Below the pieces are notes generated by a model. It was not told the origin of the DNA. It made no database searches and saw only the letters and a program-made list of their open reading frames with translations. A program made the translations under genes and the position numbers. From Undaria pinnatifida (Eukaryota > Sar > Phaeophyceae > Laminariales > Alariaceae), in assembly GCA_012845835.1 (NCBI GenBank), contig JABAKD010000016.1:13691020-13755019 (forward strand): a stretch of DNA of 64,000 bases, in the 5' to 3' direction. How positions within the stretch are numbered: the first letter of the stretch is position 1; every line of letters begins with the position of its first letter. Of this stretch, positions 18,032 through 28,300 are shown piece by piece.

Positions 18032-21000
18032 CTACCAACGGAAAAACCAACACGTCAGGGGCTGTTAGACTTGGATATACGGTACAAGTTACGCCGTTCG
18101 ATCTGCATGTCAATTGGACAACAGCCCTGGGACGGTCCATTGCTATTAATGAAATGCGTAGTCGTGTATCTGTCTAAGCAGGGGTGGAGGCGTGGGAGGC
18201 ACGAGGTAAAAAGGACCGTCAGAAAACAAGCACGCTAGGGGCTGTTAGGCGTGGACGTACAGTGCGGCTCCCTTGACAGTGCGGACTGAGTAAGCTATTA
18301 ATAGTATAGCTGCCGACGAAAAAGCAACACCGTTAGGGGCTGTTATGTGTGGATATACAGTGGGGATCTTACTGCAATGCGGGTTGAATAATAGTAGTGC
18401 CAATTGCGGTATGTTGCCGGTGAAATCGCTTGGCATGATTGGAACTCGTTATAGTTGTACCAGTATACGTGCTGTACCAAATAACGCCGGTGTACGGTAT
18501 ACTGCCGGTAGTGTTGGCTGGCACACACCGGCACAAGAGGGAGACAACCGCCGTACGGTACAAACTACGCCGCTCGATCTGTATGTCGATTGGATAACAA
18601 CACCGAGACGGTCATTGATACTCTCTGAACATATAATCGCGTATCTGTGTCTAACGCGGGCAGAGGTGTGGGCTGGACGCACAAGGCACTAGCAAAAAAG
18701 GGGGAGACCGACGGAAAACAAGAATGTCAGGGGCAGAGATGTGGGGGACAAGCACGAGACACGAATGTACAACCCCCAGGTCCCTTCAAAAAAGTACATT
18801 GCGCTTAAGGAGTATTGGTATAGTGAAACCGTTTTAGTAATACCTGGTACCCCCTCTACATACATAGGAGTGGAATAGTTGAAATAGTGTATTGTTTGTT
18901 GATGGACGAATCGGTCGAGGCGAAGCCGAATACCGTTGTAAAGACCCGGCAACAATGGCGAGAGAGCCAAGAGGCCAGTCGGTCATATATATAAACTCCG
19001 GAGTGCCTGGTATACGTCAGTTTCACGTCGCTCGGTCGACCGGGTATACATACCGTACTCTTCCGTAACTGCCATGCACCGCCAGATCAATCGGTACTTA
19101 CTTTTCGTCCCCACTTGCAACTTTTCGCTCACATTGGACATATCATATTCCATTCCATTATATCATATGCGCTTTCACGCCATGATCTGTGTTTTTCCCC
19201 GCAGGTAGCTCCCGGGTCTATATACGATCTGCATGGTCTACATGCAGATCATGTCGCCTTGCGGGAGTCGTATGATCTGAATGAATATAGCACGTGTTTC
19301 CTCAGTCGGATCTGTACCACGAAAATCCCGCACAACATAAAATAACGACAGCTATATGACCTATACGTATGATCTATACGATCTATCATGATCTGCTGTA
19401 GATCGTGATCTGTCCGATGTGCGCAACTTCTGCAACACACGTATTTCATACTTGTTGCTGAAAGTGGCAACCTTCTCGAGAGGCCGTCCAACCTAGATAT
19501 TGATTAGTTGATTCACTACACAGGAGAATAGCACGCCAACACATATTGTTGGCGCTCCATTTGCAGTAAATATCGGTATTTTAGTCGCTGTTATTTCGAA
19601 AGTTTTTAACCATCCTTCGCGGTCGCGGTTGCATCGCCGTCCAAAACCTCTAAAAACCCATAAACCCCTGCACAACAAATACAAACAAATTCAAAATGTT
19701 TTTTGTCCCTAAAAACATGTCTCCGACACAAAAAGGGTTAAGACTCGACCTCTAATCCAAGTTGTATATACTGGTACCTGGTGCGCGCGAAGGACATCAA
19801 AAACGAAACACACACAGCGGTCAGAATCGTCGTCGTGTAAGATCATACCTGAGGGCGAGAAGATTTTTCCGCGTAACGTCCAGCCCATAGGCGACCACCA
19901 GATCCGCCACCGACACATCCTCCCCGTTCACTAGGAAACCCGTCAGGGGCATCTTCAGCCTCAGCGTCGACCTGTGCTGTTTCGTCTCCACGTTCTGCAC
20001 ATAAATCGGCAAATCATACGCAACTCCATCCTCCGCCACCACCGACTTCTTTTTCTTCCTCCTGCGCTGCTTCGGAGCGCTCCCATCCCCCCCACTCCCG
20101 TCCATCGCCCCCCCCGCCACCATCGCCTCAAACGAAAACTCAGGCTGGCCATTCCTAAACACGTCACCTCCCCCGCCCCCCACAATCCTATCCCCCACAT
20201 CAGGCGCAGCGCCCCCGACAGCCCACGGGGCGCGCGCAAAACCGGTAGACCCGGGCTCCATTCCCACATAGTCAGACCCACCCGAACCATGCCCTTTGGC
20301 GACAGAAGGCGCTACCTCCAGGGTACCCGCCAGCACCTCAGGGTCAGCTTTCAGCGCCTCTAAAGCTATCCTGCACTGAAGGGGGCGGTCTAATGCGCGG
20401 AGCTCGCCGGCTTTAACACGCATCTCCATGTTGCTGCCGACGAACGTCACGTGCAGTTCGTGAACATCTGGGATCCAGCCGTCCACCCCCTCGTAGGCGG
20501 ATGCCTCGGAGCCATCGGGAGGCTTGAGATGTTCCTCGTCGTAGCGCTTGAGGGCTTCGGCGGCGGCGATAGGGTTGATGAGCATTGAAGATGACCGATC
20601 TGGCGGGAGAATTATGTTCCGAAACGCCCTGTGAATGATAATTGACGTCGGCAAAACAAAGGCGGCACGTCGCGTCGATCAGCGGTGAAAAAGGTCTGGA
20701 CGAAAAAAGTACCCCTATGGACGGAAATTTAAGGATCGTTGGGTGTTAATACGAGTCTCAAACCGGTCTTTATATTTATGTCGAAAGCGGTAGGTTGTAT
20801 TGTAGGTACGGCTTTAAATGTTTCAGCAGCTAAACGTGGGTGAACATTAGTAACTTGGTGGAACTTGCGAGGGAAACAATGACGAAAATAAAAACGGCGA
20901 TTATGATACAGCATCAGCACCGCCGGACCGCCCTTTCTGCTGGGGCAGGGGGTGTCCGCACGTCAATGTAAGGAGCTGCACTACACGCGCGCAGCGTGCA

Positions 21001-23739
21001 TAGTGATACTCGTACTGCTGCTCGCATTTCCTAGATGGATGGCAAGATCGATCGCCGCTATCGTCTTGTGTATCGCTGTCATGGGTTAGCCTCAGTTCGG
21101 TTAGACGGTACGTCGTCAACAAGTCATACGTGGGGCAGCTCAGATGTCTATTGGTTACTGATGATCTATGCCTTGCTGGGCAAACAGATCCCCGGACCAT
21201 TAGATCTACATGCCCTACAGATCATAATGCCGAGTGAGAGCCGGGCCTGCACATCACATGACAGCGACAGCTACAGAGTCTAGGTGATCTACAGTAGATC
21301 GTCATCTATCCGAGGTGTGCAGCATTTGTAGCGCGTACTGCTGTGTCATGTTGCACGGAGACTCTTCGAGGCTAATCAGGGCTGGTCGGCGTTGGCTTGG
21401 CGCGCCCAATCAACCCTTCCCAAGGTGTCTCACGAAATACCGTCGAGGAAGCGGGGCAGCCTAGGGTATCACACCATAGGCGCCAGGGTAGCGTTAGGTC
21501 TAGGGTCTGGGGTATCATAGGGCATGGGGAGTGGATTATACCGAGTGGCCCCCGGATGTTGGTTAAAAGCTGAACACACCGCCTGTGAAAAGATAGGCCG
21601 CGCGCGATACTACGGGGCTTAACCGTAGGCCGTTTGCTGAATAAACAGATAACATGCATTCAATGTACTACTGCCGTATGTGGTATTGAGGTTTGAAAGC
21701 CAGCTCGCCCTCGGACATGCCTGGTATGCATAGATAGTACTTCACGTAAAATACTCAGCACTTAAGCCACCGTTGCGTATGATGTGTTATTAGCTGAGAC
21801 CGTACGTGTAGCAGGTGTAGGTGGTCGAAAGAGGCGGCAACGGGCTGACGGTACGTAACGGGGCCTTAACCTTGACTCCATCGTGCATCATCAAGGGCAC
21901 AGTACCAGAGTAGTGGCCGCTCTATGGCGCCGGTTGAGTAGTACCGTTGTCCGTGATAGTGCTTGCCTGCGAATCGTTTAGCACTGATGGAAACAACCAG
22001 TACTGGCAGTATGCGGAGTAGCTTCGGATGCCGAATCAATGTCGGTATTCCGGCTGGCACATGCCGGCGCTATAGAGGGACCACTGCTGTATTAGGAGAC
22101 ACTCGTACCCCCCCCAGCCCGGCGTTTGCACGTGAATTTTTTGTTGTTGCCACCAAACATCATCAGCGGAAGCCAATGTAGAACACGGCAATCATCAAAC
22201 GGCACATAAATGTACTACTGCAGTACTTAATATTCCACGTATCAGAGTACTGTACGCATAACAAATTATTATATTCATACAGCAGACCGTACAGCAGTAC
22301 GTACACGAGTGCGAGCAAGAACAACGGAGCAAACGCAAAAACGGCTGAAAAAACGGATTCTTGTGTTGGCAGATGTCGCGCGACATGTTAACTCCACGCG
22401 TTATAAAAGTTCAGCAGCAGAAGCTCATACCATATCATACGTTGCAAAGAGCGCAACGCGATAATACTGTATGAGCCGGTCGCCCCGGTGGTTTCGTCGT
22501 TACCTCCGAATGCTACTGCTGTTTTTGCGCTGCTTATCAATTATATTATCTTCGCACTTTCATTAATCTTTCTCCTTCTGTAAACAAGTATTATCTCAGA
22601 TCCAGGGCCATTCTGCAGGCTTTCTCCCCCCTCCCATCTACGATACGCGCCTTCATTTTTATCGCGGGAAGACTTCAGCCATCTCTTTTCTCGTCGACTC
22701 GCATCATATTTAATAGTAATACTCCGGAGTTTAAAGGAGTATTAAATATTGTTAGTAATAGAGTTGGTTCTGGAGTTCGAATCTCATGCGGGTCGACCTT
22801 TTGTGTTTATTTGCACAACTAAAAAAACAAAAGCTGAGAGCAGCGTGGGTAGGCATGCGCAATTCGATGCGAGTCGACGAGGGAAAAAAGGGCTTAAGTC
22901 TTCTCGCGATAAACTTGAAGGCAAACATGAAGGCAAACATGAAGGCAAACATGAAGGCGAACATGAAGGCAAACATGAAGGCAAACATGAAGGCAAACAT
23001 GAAGGCAAACATGGAGGCAAACATGAAGGCAAACATGAAGGCAAACATGGAAGGCATGTACCCCGTAGTGGGGACGGGGGAGAATAGCCTGCTGTAATAG
23101 TGACCCTCGATCTGAGTTACGCCTAGGGAGGGAGCAAGAGAAAGAAGTGCGAAGACAACAAACAGATGGGACGAACAAAACAAAATACCAGGTAATGACG
23201 ATGTCACCCGTGATAACATTTCGCCCTCGTTTACGGCTTGTCCTACTCAAGCCGGCAGCACGAGTAGCTATAAACGACACAACAATGACATGACAATACC
23301 ACCGACGGGGGGGGGCGCAATATAAACAGATGTACCGTACCTAATCATAGTAAGAAACTGCGGGAACTACAGCAGCAGCGTGCCGAATGCCCTCAGTATA
23401 GGCTCCATCTACAACCGCTCTCGAGCAAGCAAATAAATGATGACAGATCAGGCAGGATCGAGGTATCGCAAACACAAAACCGACTAACCTGAGAGCAAGA
23501 AGATTTTCCTTGGTAAAGCCCTGCAGCACCCCGAAGTTAAAGGCCCTGTTTTTCAATGTGCACTTCTCTCCGTCAAGGCGAAACCCTCCGAGAGATAGGT
23601 CCAGCTTCACTCCGCCGGCCTGCTTGTAGATGTTCGTGGGGAGGACCACCAGCTCTCCTCCCTCCAGCCTCAACAGCCTCCTCCGCTTCGGGATGGACGC
23701 CGCCCTCGTCACGGAGAAGCCCTCCACGCCGCCAGCAGA

Positions 23740-23774
<35 letters not shown>

Positions 23775-24846
23775 TTGATGTTGGTGTTGGTGTTGGCGTT
23801 GTTGGTGTTGTTGTTGGCGCTGGTGTCGGTGCTGGTGCTGGTGTTGTTGGTGCTATTGTCGGCGTTGGTGTTGGTGTTGGCGGTGACGTTGTTCCATTTA
23901 CGAGTGAGGACGAACCGTGATGACGATCCCCGCCGTTTGCGGTTGGAGTTCGGGGGGGATCTCGTTGGTGATTTCCTGCCACGAGCATAGTGGAAGCCGA
24001 GGCAGCAGCAAACGCACCACCACCGCCACCACCACCACCACCTCCGCGATCATGAAGAGGCAGCGGTGTTCCTCGAGAATAATGCACCCGAGGACTACCA
24101 TCGGGGTTGGTAATAGCGGTTGCGGGTGGAGAAACAGCTGCAGCAGTAGCAGCAGCAGCGGCAGCAGCGGGGGCGGGGGCGGTGGCAGAAGCGGGGGAAG
24201 CAGCGGCATCAGTAGCAGCAGCAGCCCCAAGATCGTCGGCTCTAGATCGTATGGAAACGGGAGGTGAATCTTCGCTTGCTGCTGCTCGATCATCTCCTTG
24301 TCTCGCCATGTCTTGCGTCTGCTGCCCGCGGCCGTCAGAGGAAGCGATGCTGCTGCTACTCAGCTGCTGCCGTTGTCGCCCCTCGTATCCAACGCCCTGA
24401 GTCAACGCAGCCGTGATGCCGAGCCCGAAGTTTCCAGCAACCTCTACTGTGTGCGTGTCGACGGTCACAATATCTTCATTTGATGAGTTCTCATGTGGAA
24501 TCGAGGGCGTCACTGCCGCCCTTGTCGATGAAGCGCTCTTCGCAGACGGAACTGCTCCTCCTGATGCTGCTGCCGCTGCTGCTGCTGATGCTGCGGCAGC
24601 GGCTGCGGCTTCGGCTGCTGTAGCCGTCGTTGAGGCGGATTCGGATGAGGCGGCTGCGGCTGCGAGGCTCGCGATGGCATCCGCAGCAGACGATCGGTAC
24701 GGTCCGTCAAGGTTGTCGTCGTCGCTCGGCGGGAGCGGGCCCCTACTCTCGAATGTCTTGCCGTGATTGTTGGTGTCACCTTGCTCGAGGCAAGGGCTAT
24801 GACTATGCTGATCGCTCCTGCTGCTGCCTTCCACCGCCATGCTCAT
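16414..24846 (-). CDS. Uncharacterised 1251-aa modular low-complexity protein, 3 exons
   Basis: Exons (minus strand): 24846-23489, 20628-19849, 18031-16414; both introns are GT..AG in phase 2. I do not recognise the family. Between Ala/Gly/Pro/Ser-rich linkers there are two copies of a conserved pair. Alpha (about 396-486 and 656-748) ends its first half in a shared G-F-x(2)-G-E and N-L-L-A-L-R pattern and continues with R-A-(F/C)-R. Beta (about 506-558 and 929-991) shares G-E-L-R and A-G-(T/E)-L-(E/D)-V. Basic patches (KRRR; RRRKKKK; KRRRR) precede the first alpha, the second alpha and a charged C-terminal helix (about 1181-1228) that is probably a coiled coil. Nuclear location is inferred from these patches. 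The start is MSMAVEG at 24846; upstream frame is poly-Leu and unlikely. The gene is divergent from BUD23. Confidence 0.8.
18032..19848 (-). other. Intron 2 of the modular gene
   Basis: It holds degraded copies of the exon C acceptor region at about 18195-18250 and 18310-18345, further diverged copies of the same block to about 18760, and a family F repeat at 19215-19430. I see no exon in it. Confidence 0.7.
19849..20628 (-). CDS. Modular protein exon B
   Basis: 780 bases, phase 2 to phase 2. It starts after TCATTCACAG with RAFRNIILPP (second half of alpha 1) and carries beta 1 (MEMRVKAGELRALDRP ... AGTLEV). After a Gly-rich linker and KQRRRKKKK it ends with the first half of alpha 2 (GFLVNGED ... 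TRKNLLALR). The donor is GTATGA. Confidence 0.85.
20629..23488 (-). other. Intron 1 of the modular gene
   Basis: 2.86 kb with a family F repeat (about 21165-21330), a SINE-head-like piece near 22470-22490, a TACTCCGGAGTTTAAAGGAG palindromic stretch near 22720 and the 12-bp minisatellite. I see no exon; the phases of the flanking exons already match. Confidence 0.65.
22917..23048 (+). repeat. 12-bp minisatellite, 11 copies
   Basis: Eleven head-to-tail copies of GAAGGCAAACAT with three single-base variants. The unit is a multiple of three, so several frames stay open, but it sits in an intron of the minus-strand gene. Confidence 0.97.
23489..24846 (-). CDS. Modular protein exon A
   Basis: 452 codons plus two bases. 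It starts MSMAVEGSSRSDQHS and contains long Ala-, Ser- and Thr/Pro-rich runs encoded by CAG/GCT-type triplets. It ends with the first half of alpha module 1 (GFRLDGE ... FTKENLLALR). The donor is GTTAGT directly after CTCTCAG. Confidence 0.82.
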
Positions 24847-25182
24847 GTTTTGAACACCACACAAACACCGAAACAGATATGTCAGAGAGTGAGGAAGCGA
24901 CCCACGAGAGGCTCGCTCTGTCGGCCGCTGGCACAGCAGCAGCAGCAGTAGCAGCAACAGCAGCAGCAGCGAAGCACGAAAAAAGCAAAAAAAATGTTTT
25001 CGAGTTTGGAGTTTGCGCAACTGCAACGGGGGTTTTTATAACACCGGGGAGGCGGTACACGACAGGAACCCCAAAAAAAAGGTTGCCCTCGTTCGTCTGC
25101 TCTACGGTACAGGTACGGACTAGTACGGACCTATCAGTACCGCTCTGGCTGTCTTGTGGTGTGTCTTGTAGCGTTTGTCGAG
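24847..25182. promoter_or_regulatory. Shared divergent promoter region
   Basis: The 336 bp between the start codons of the modular gene (-) and BUD23 (+). It contains a CAG/GCA triplet run, an A-rich block and TTTTTATAACACC at 25032-25044, a TATA-like word. The regulatory role is inferred from the head-to-head layout; I see no defined binding sites. Confidence 0.55.
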
Positions 25183-25320
25183 ATGAGTCGTCCGGAGCTG
25201 CAGACTCCGCCGGAGCTTTTCTACAATGGCAAAATGTCGAGGAAGTACAACTCCAACTCTCGAATGGTCGGAATCCAGGCAGAGATTTCTGATCGCTGCA
25301 TCGAGCTCTTGAACATTGAG
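25183..25320 (+). CDS. BUD23: BUD23 exon 1
   Basis: 46 codons from [13 protein letters not shown] to ELLNIE. An in-frame upstream ATG at 25156 would add nine residues (MVCLVAFVE), but the family normally begins close to RPE. The donor is GTAAGG. Confidence 0.93.
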
Positions 25321-28300
25321 GTAAGGCTTGTGGCGTGTGGTGTGGGTTGCCGTCTGGTCTTGTGTATCTGCTTAACAGATGCAGGAAGCAGGACCATGGG
25401 ATTCATCGAGAGAGCTGAGAAGATCCAGGCAGAGATTTCTGATTGCTGCATCGAGCTCTTGAACATTGAGGTATAAGGCTTTTGGCGTGTGGTGTGGGTT
25501 GTGGCGTGTGTCGTGGGTTGCCGTCCGGTCTTGTGTATGCAGGGAGCAGGGCCATGGGATTCATCGAGAGAGCTGAGAAAGAGGAGGAGCCAGTTGACTA
25601 TTCGTGGCTGATGAGACCTATCGATCTACGTAGAGGTGAAGAACTGGAGTTCTGAAAGTCACCTGAATTCGTACTGCTGTTAGTGTATGCCCTCTGGTGG
25701 TATGTACCACTCCACCACGCAACGAAATTACAGGGTACCGGCGACTGCAGCTGCTGTAAGTAGATACTGCTGCCCTGTACGAGTAGCCTGTACGAAGCCC
25801 GTCGCACTACTATTACAAGGTGCGAGGAGGTGTCCCTTGAGCCTTTCACGCATCGGACAGATCATTCATGATCTAGATCTTTAGGGTAGATATATCCCTG
25901 ATCTACATTATCTACACGACGTAGATCATGTTTGCCTGGTGGAGTCGTATGACACGGCTCTTGCGCGCAGCACATGTTTGCCGGGTGGATGGGACCTGTA
26001 CGTGAAGGCTCTTAACACAACTCTCATAACGGTGAGTAAATGACCTATTAATAGACGATCTTGACCGTAATCTGTCTCATGTGTGGAACCTTGACCTTTA
26101 CTTGGAGGGTGGTCCGTAGCCACTCCTGACGCATCCCTGCTTTTTACTGTCTGCACACGCTAGATCACGTTTGCCGGGTGAAATCTACACAATCTATCTG
26201 TATGACACGGCTCTTCTCACGTATTTGCAAGGTGGTATCTGTATGTTGCGCTTCTTGCATAACATGTCGGAAACGGTAGGTAAAGGACTTACTGCTGACT
26301 GCTGTAGACGATCTAAATCGTGATCTGTCCGATTTTGTGGAACTTTTACTTCGAGGGCGTGCCGTTTTTTCCGCAGCCACCCGTGACGCATCCCTTACTT
26401 TCATTATCTGCACGGTCTAGATCACGTTTGCGGGGAGGGTCTTATCTGTATTACACGGCTCTTGCCCGCGTATTTGCCGGGTGGTATTTGCATGGTACGT
26501 TTCTTGCAAAACATGTCATAGTGATGGGAAGATGATCTACCAGGTGGATTATATTATAAAAAATGAAAATACACTCCAGCTGTGAGATCGAAGATTTCGT
26601 CGAAACTCATCTTTGCAAGCTGTGTGTGATACTAAATAATAGATGGTGATCTATCCGTTGTGTAGAACTCTTCAAGGGTGCTAGTCTTATTCTTATAGTC
26701 CCCAGGGGAACTGAAATGACTGAGTCCCGCCAATCCCAAGGATCTCTGGGGACTAGAGTGACTGACTGCCGCCAGTCCCAAGGGTTCCTGGGGACTGAAA
26801 TGACTGGGCCCCGCGAGTCCCGAGGGCACATGGAGGTTGAACTGACTACCCGCAGGACAGGACCCGGAGGGCTGGTCTCTTGACCTTTTGAGCTCGCCTT
26901 TCCTTCGCGGCTTTGCCGTTCATTGCTGTAACCACCCGTGGCGCGCAATTGCGCCGCTGGTTTTATTGTCAACCGCGCCTTCCACGCTGTACCCTCTACT
27001 TTTGTAATACACTCAAACGCAACCCTTGTACATCGTAGAGTTGCCAAAAGTATCCCATGCTACATCCCAGTAGTTTGTCTGCAAAACATGGCCGCAGTTC
27101 TAAAAGTGTTCATGCCGTATAACACGGAAGAAAGCCCACCCCCCTTCGATGACGCACATCCACATGAGCACACCCTGTGGTATCTTTTTTTGGTCGTTTT
27201 TCGACCGTCACTCTATCACCGGGGCACGTTGAATACCACACCCCTTACGAAGGTGCGCCTGAAAACAGCGTTAAACTCCAAAATTATCACACCAACTGGC
27301 GGATATCATCCACCCACAACGCTCACCGGTATGATATGGACACCAGCATGGAGGCAACTGCTTCGCTCCATCAAAGAGGGCCGAACGAGTCTGCGGCCTG
27401 CTCCTGTGCCTCGAGCGACGATCACGTCGTTTTGTTTCCGGGATCAGCCCGCTTGCATTAGCGGTACTAGTACTACCGGCACCACGTCTGCTACTCCTCC
27501 TACCGTGCCAAAAGCCCCAGCTACTGTACCGCCTTTACGACCCCGGTAGTAATCTTGTGGCCAAGGCAACACGAGCTGGAAAGCTTTTCATGTTCACGCG
27601 CCGCAGGCGTGCAGACCCCCCCGCATCAGGGCCCCCCGCAGGGCCGCCGGAGGCCAAAAAATGCGACAATTGCAACACATCCCCGAAAACCACTTCAACC
27701 ACTTCGCAAAGGCGTCTATTAAATGGACACCTAAAACGTTTTTTTCGCCTATGGCGCAAGTCATATAAAGGTGCCTAAACTATTTTTGCGCGTCCGGCGA
27801 GAAGGACGTATTTCCCCCAATAAGGATTCCCCTGAGGCCAAAACCGTCGCGCGGCGCGAGACCGGGTGTTGCCGGGTCCAAGCGTGAATTTTACCATCAC
27901 CGGCATTACATGGGATGGAAAATAAAGCTGGTTTTGGATCAAAAACTCTCACGTGTTAGCGCATCGCTTTTTATCACACCCCTTGTTGCCGGTAGCGCCC
28001 CCTCTGTTGTCGAGCCCCTCGCTGTCACACTCCGGTGTTACCACACCATCTGAAAGCTGGCCGACGTCTGAGCAACCGTTAATACCGTTAGCACACCCCC
28101 TCGTTAGCACACCCCCTAGCTACGGGGCTCCCGTGCATGTTGCTCATCACCGGGGATGCGTTAGATAGCACACACCCCCACCACAGCACACCCGGTGGTA
28201 ACATTTTCAAAAGTCAAAATGTTATCACCGGGGTGTGCTTTCTTCCGTGTTATACGGTAACCCTTTTGGGTCAAACGACTGCCCAAACGAGAAATGCGAT

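Noticed and set aside
17039-18238. 399-codon plus-strand frame opposite exon C
   Set aside because: Low-complexity mirror of the minus-strand gene. The minus strand has matched splice sites, conserved modules and a C-terminal helix; the plus strand has none.
22917-23048. CRISPR-like array
   Set aside because: Units of 12 bp are directly contiguous without spacers, and the DNA is eukaryotic.
22749-23280. Frames of EGKH, MKAN, MFAF and HVCL repeats around the minisatellite
   Set aside because: A 12-bp unit keeps any frame open. There is no start context or flanking coding sequence, and the array lies in an intron.
23556-24766. Plus-strand Ala/Gly/Ser-rich frames
   Set aside because: Shadows of exon A of the minus-strand gene caused by its triplet repeats.
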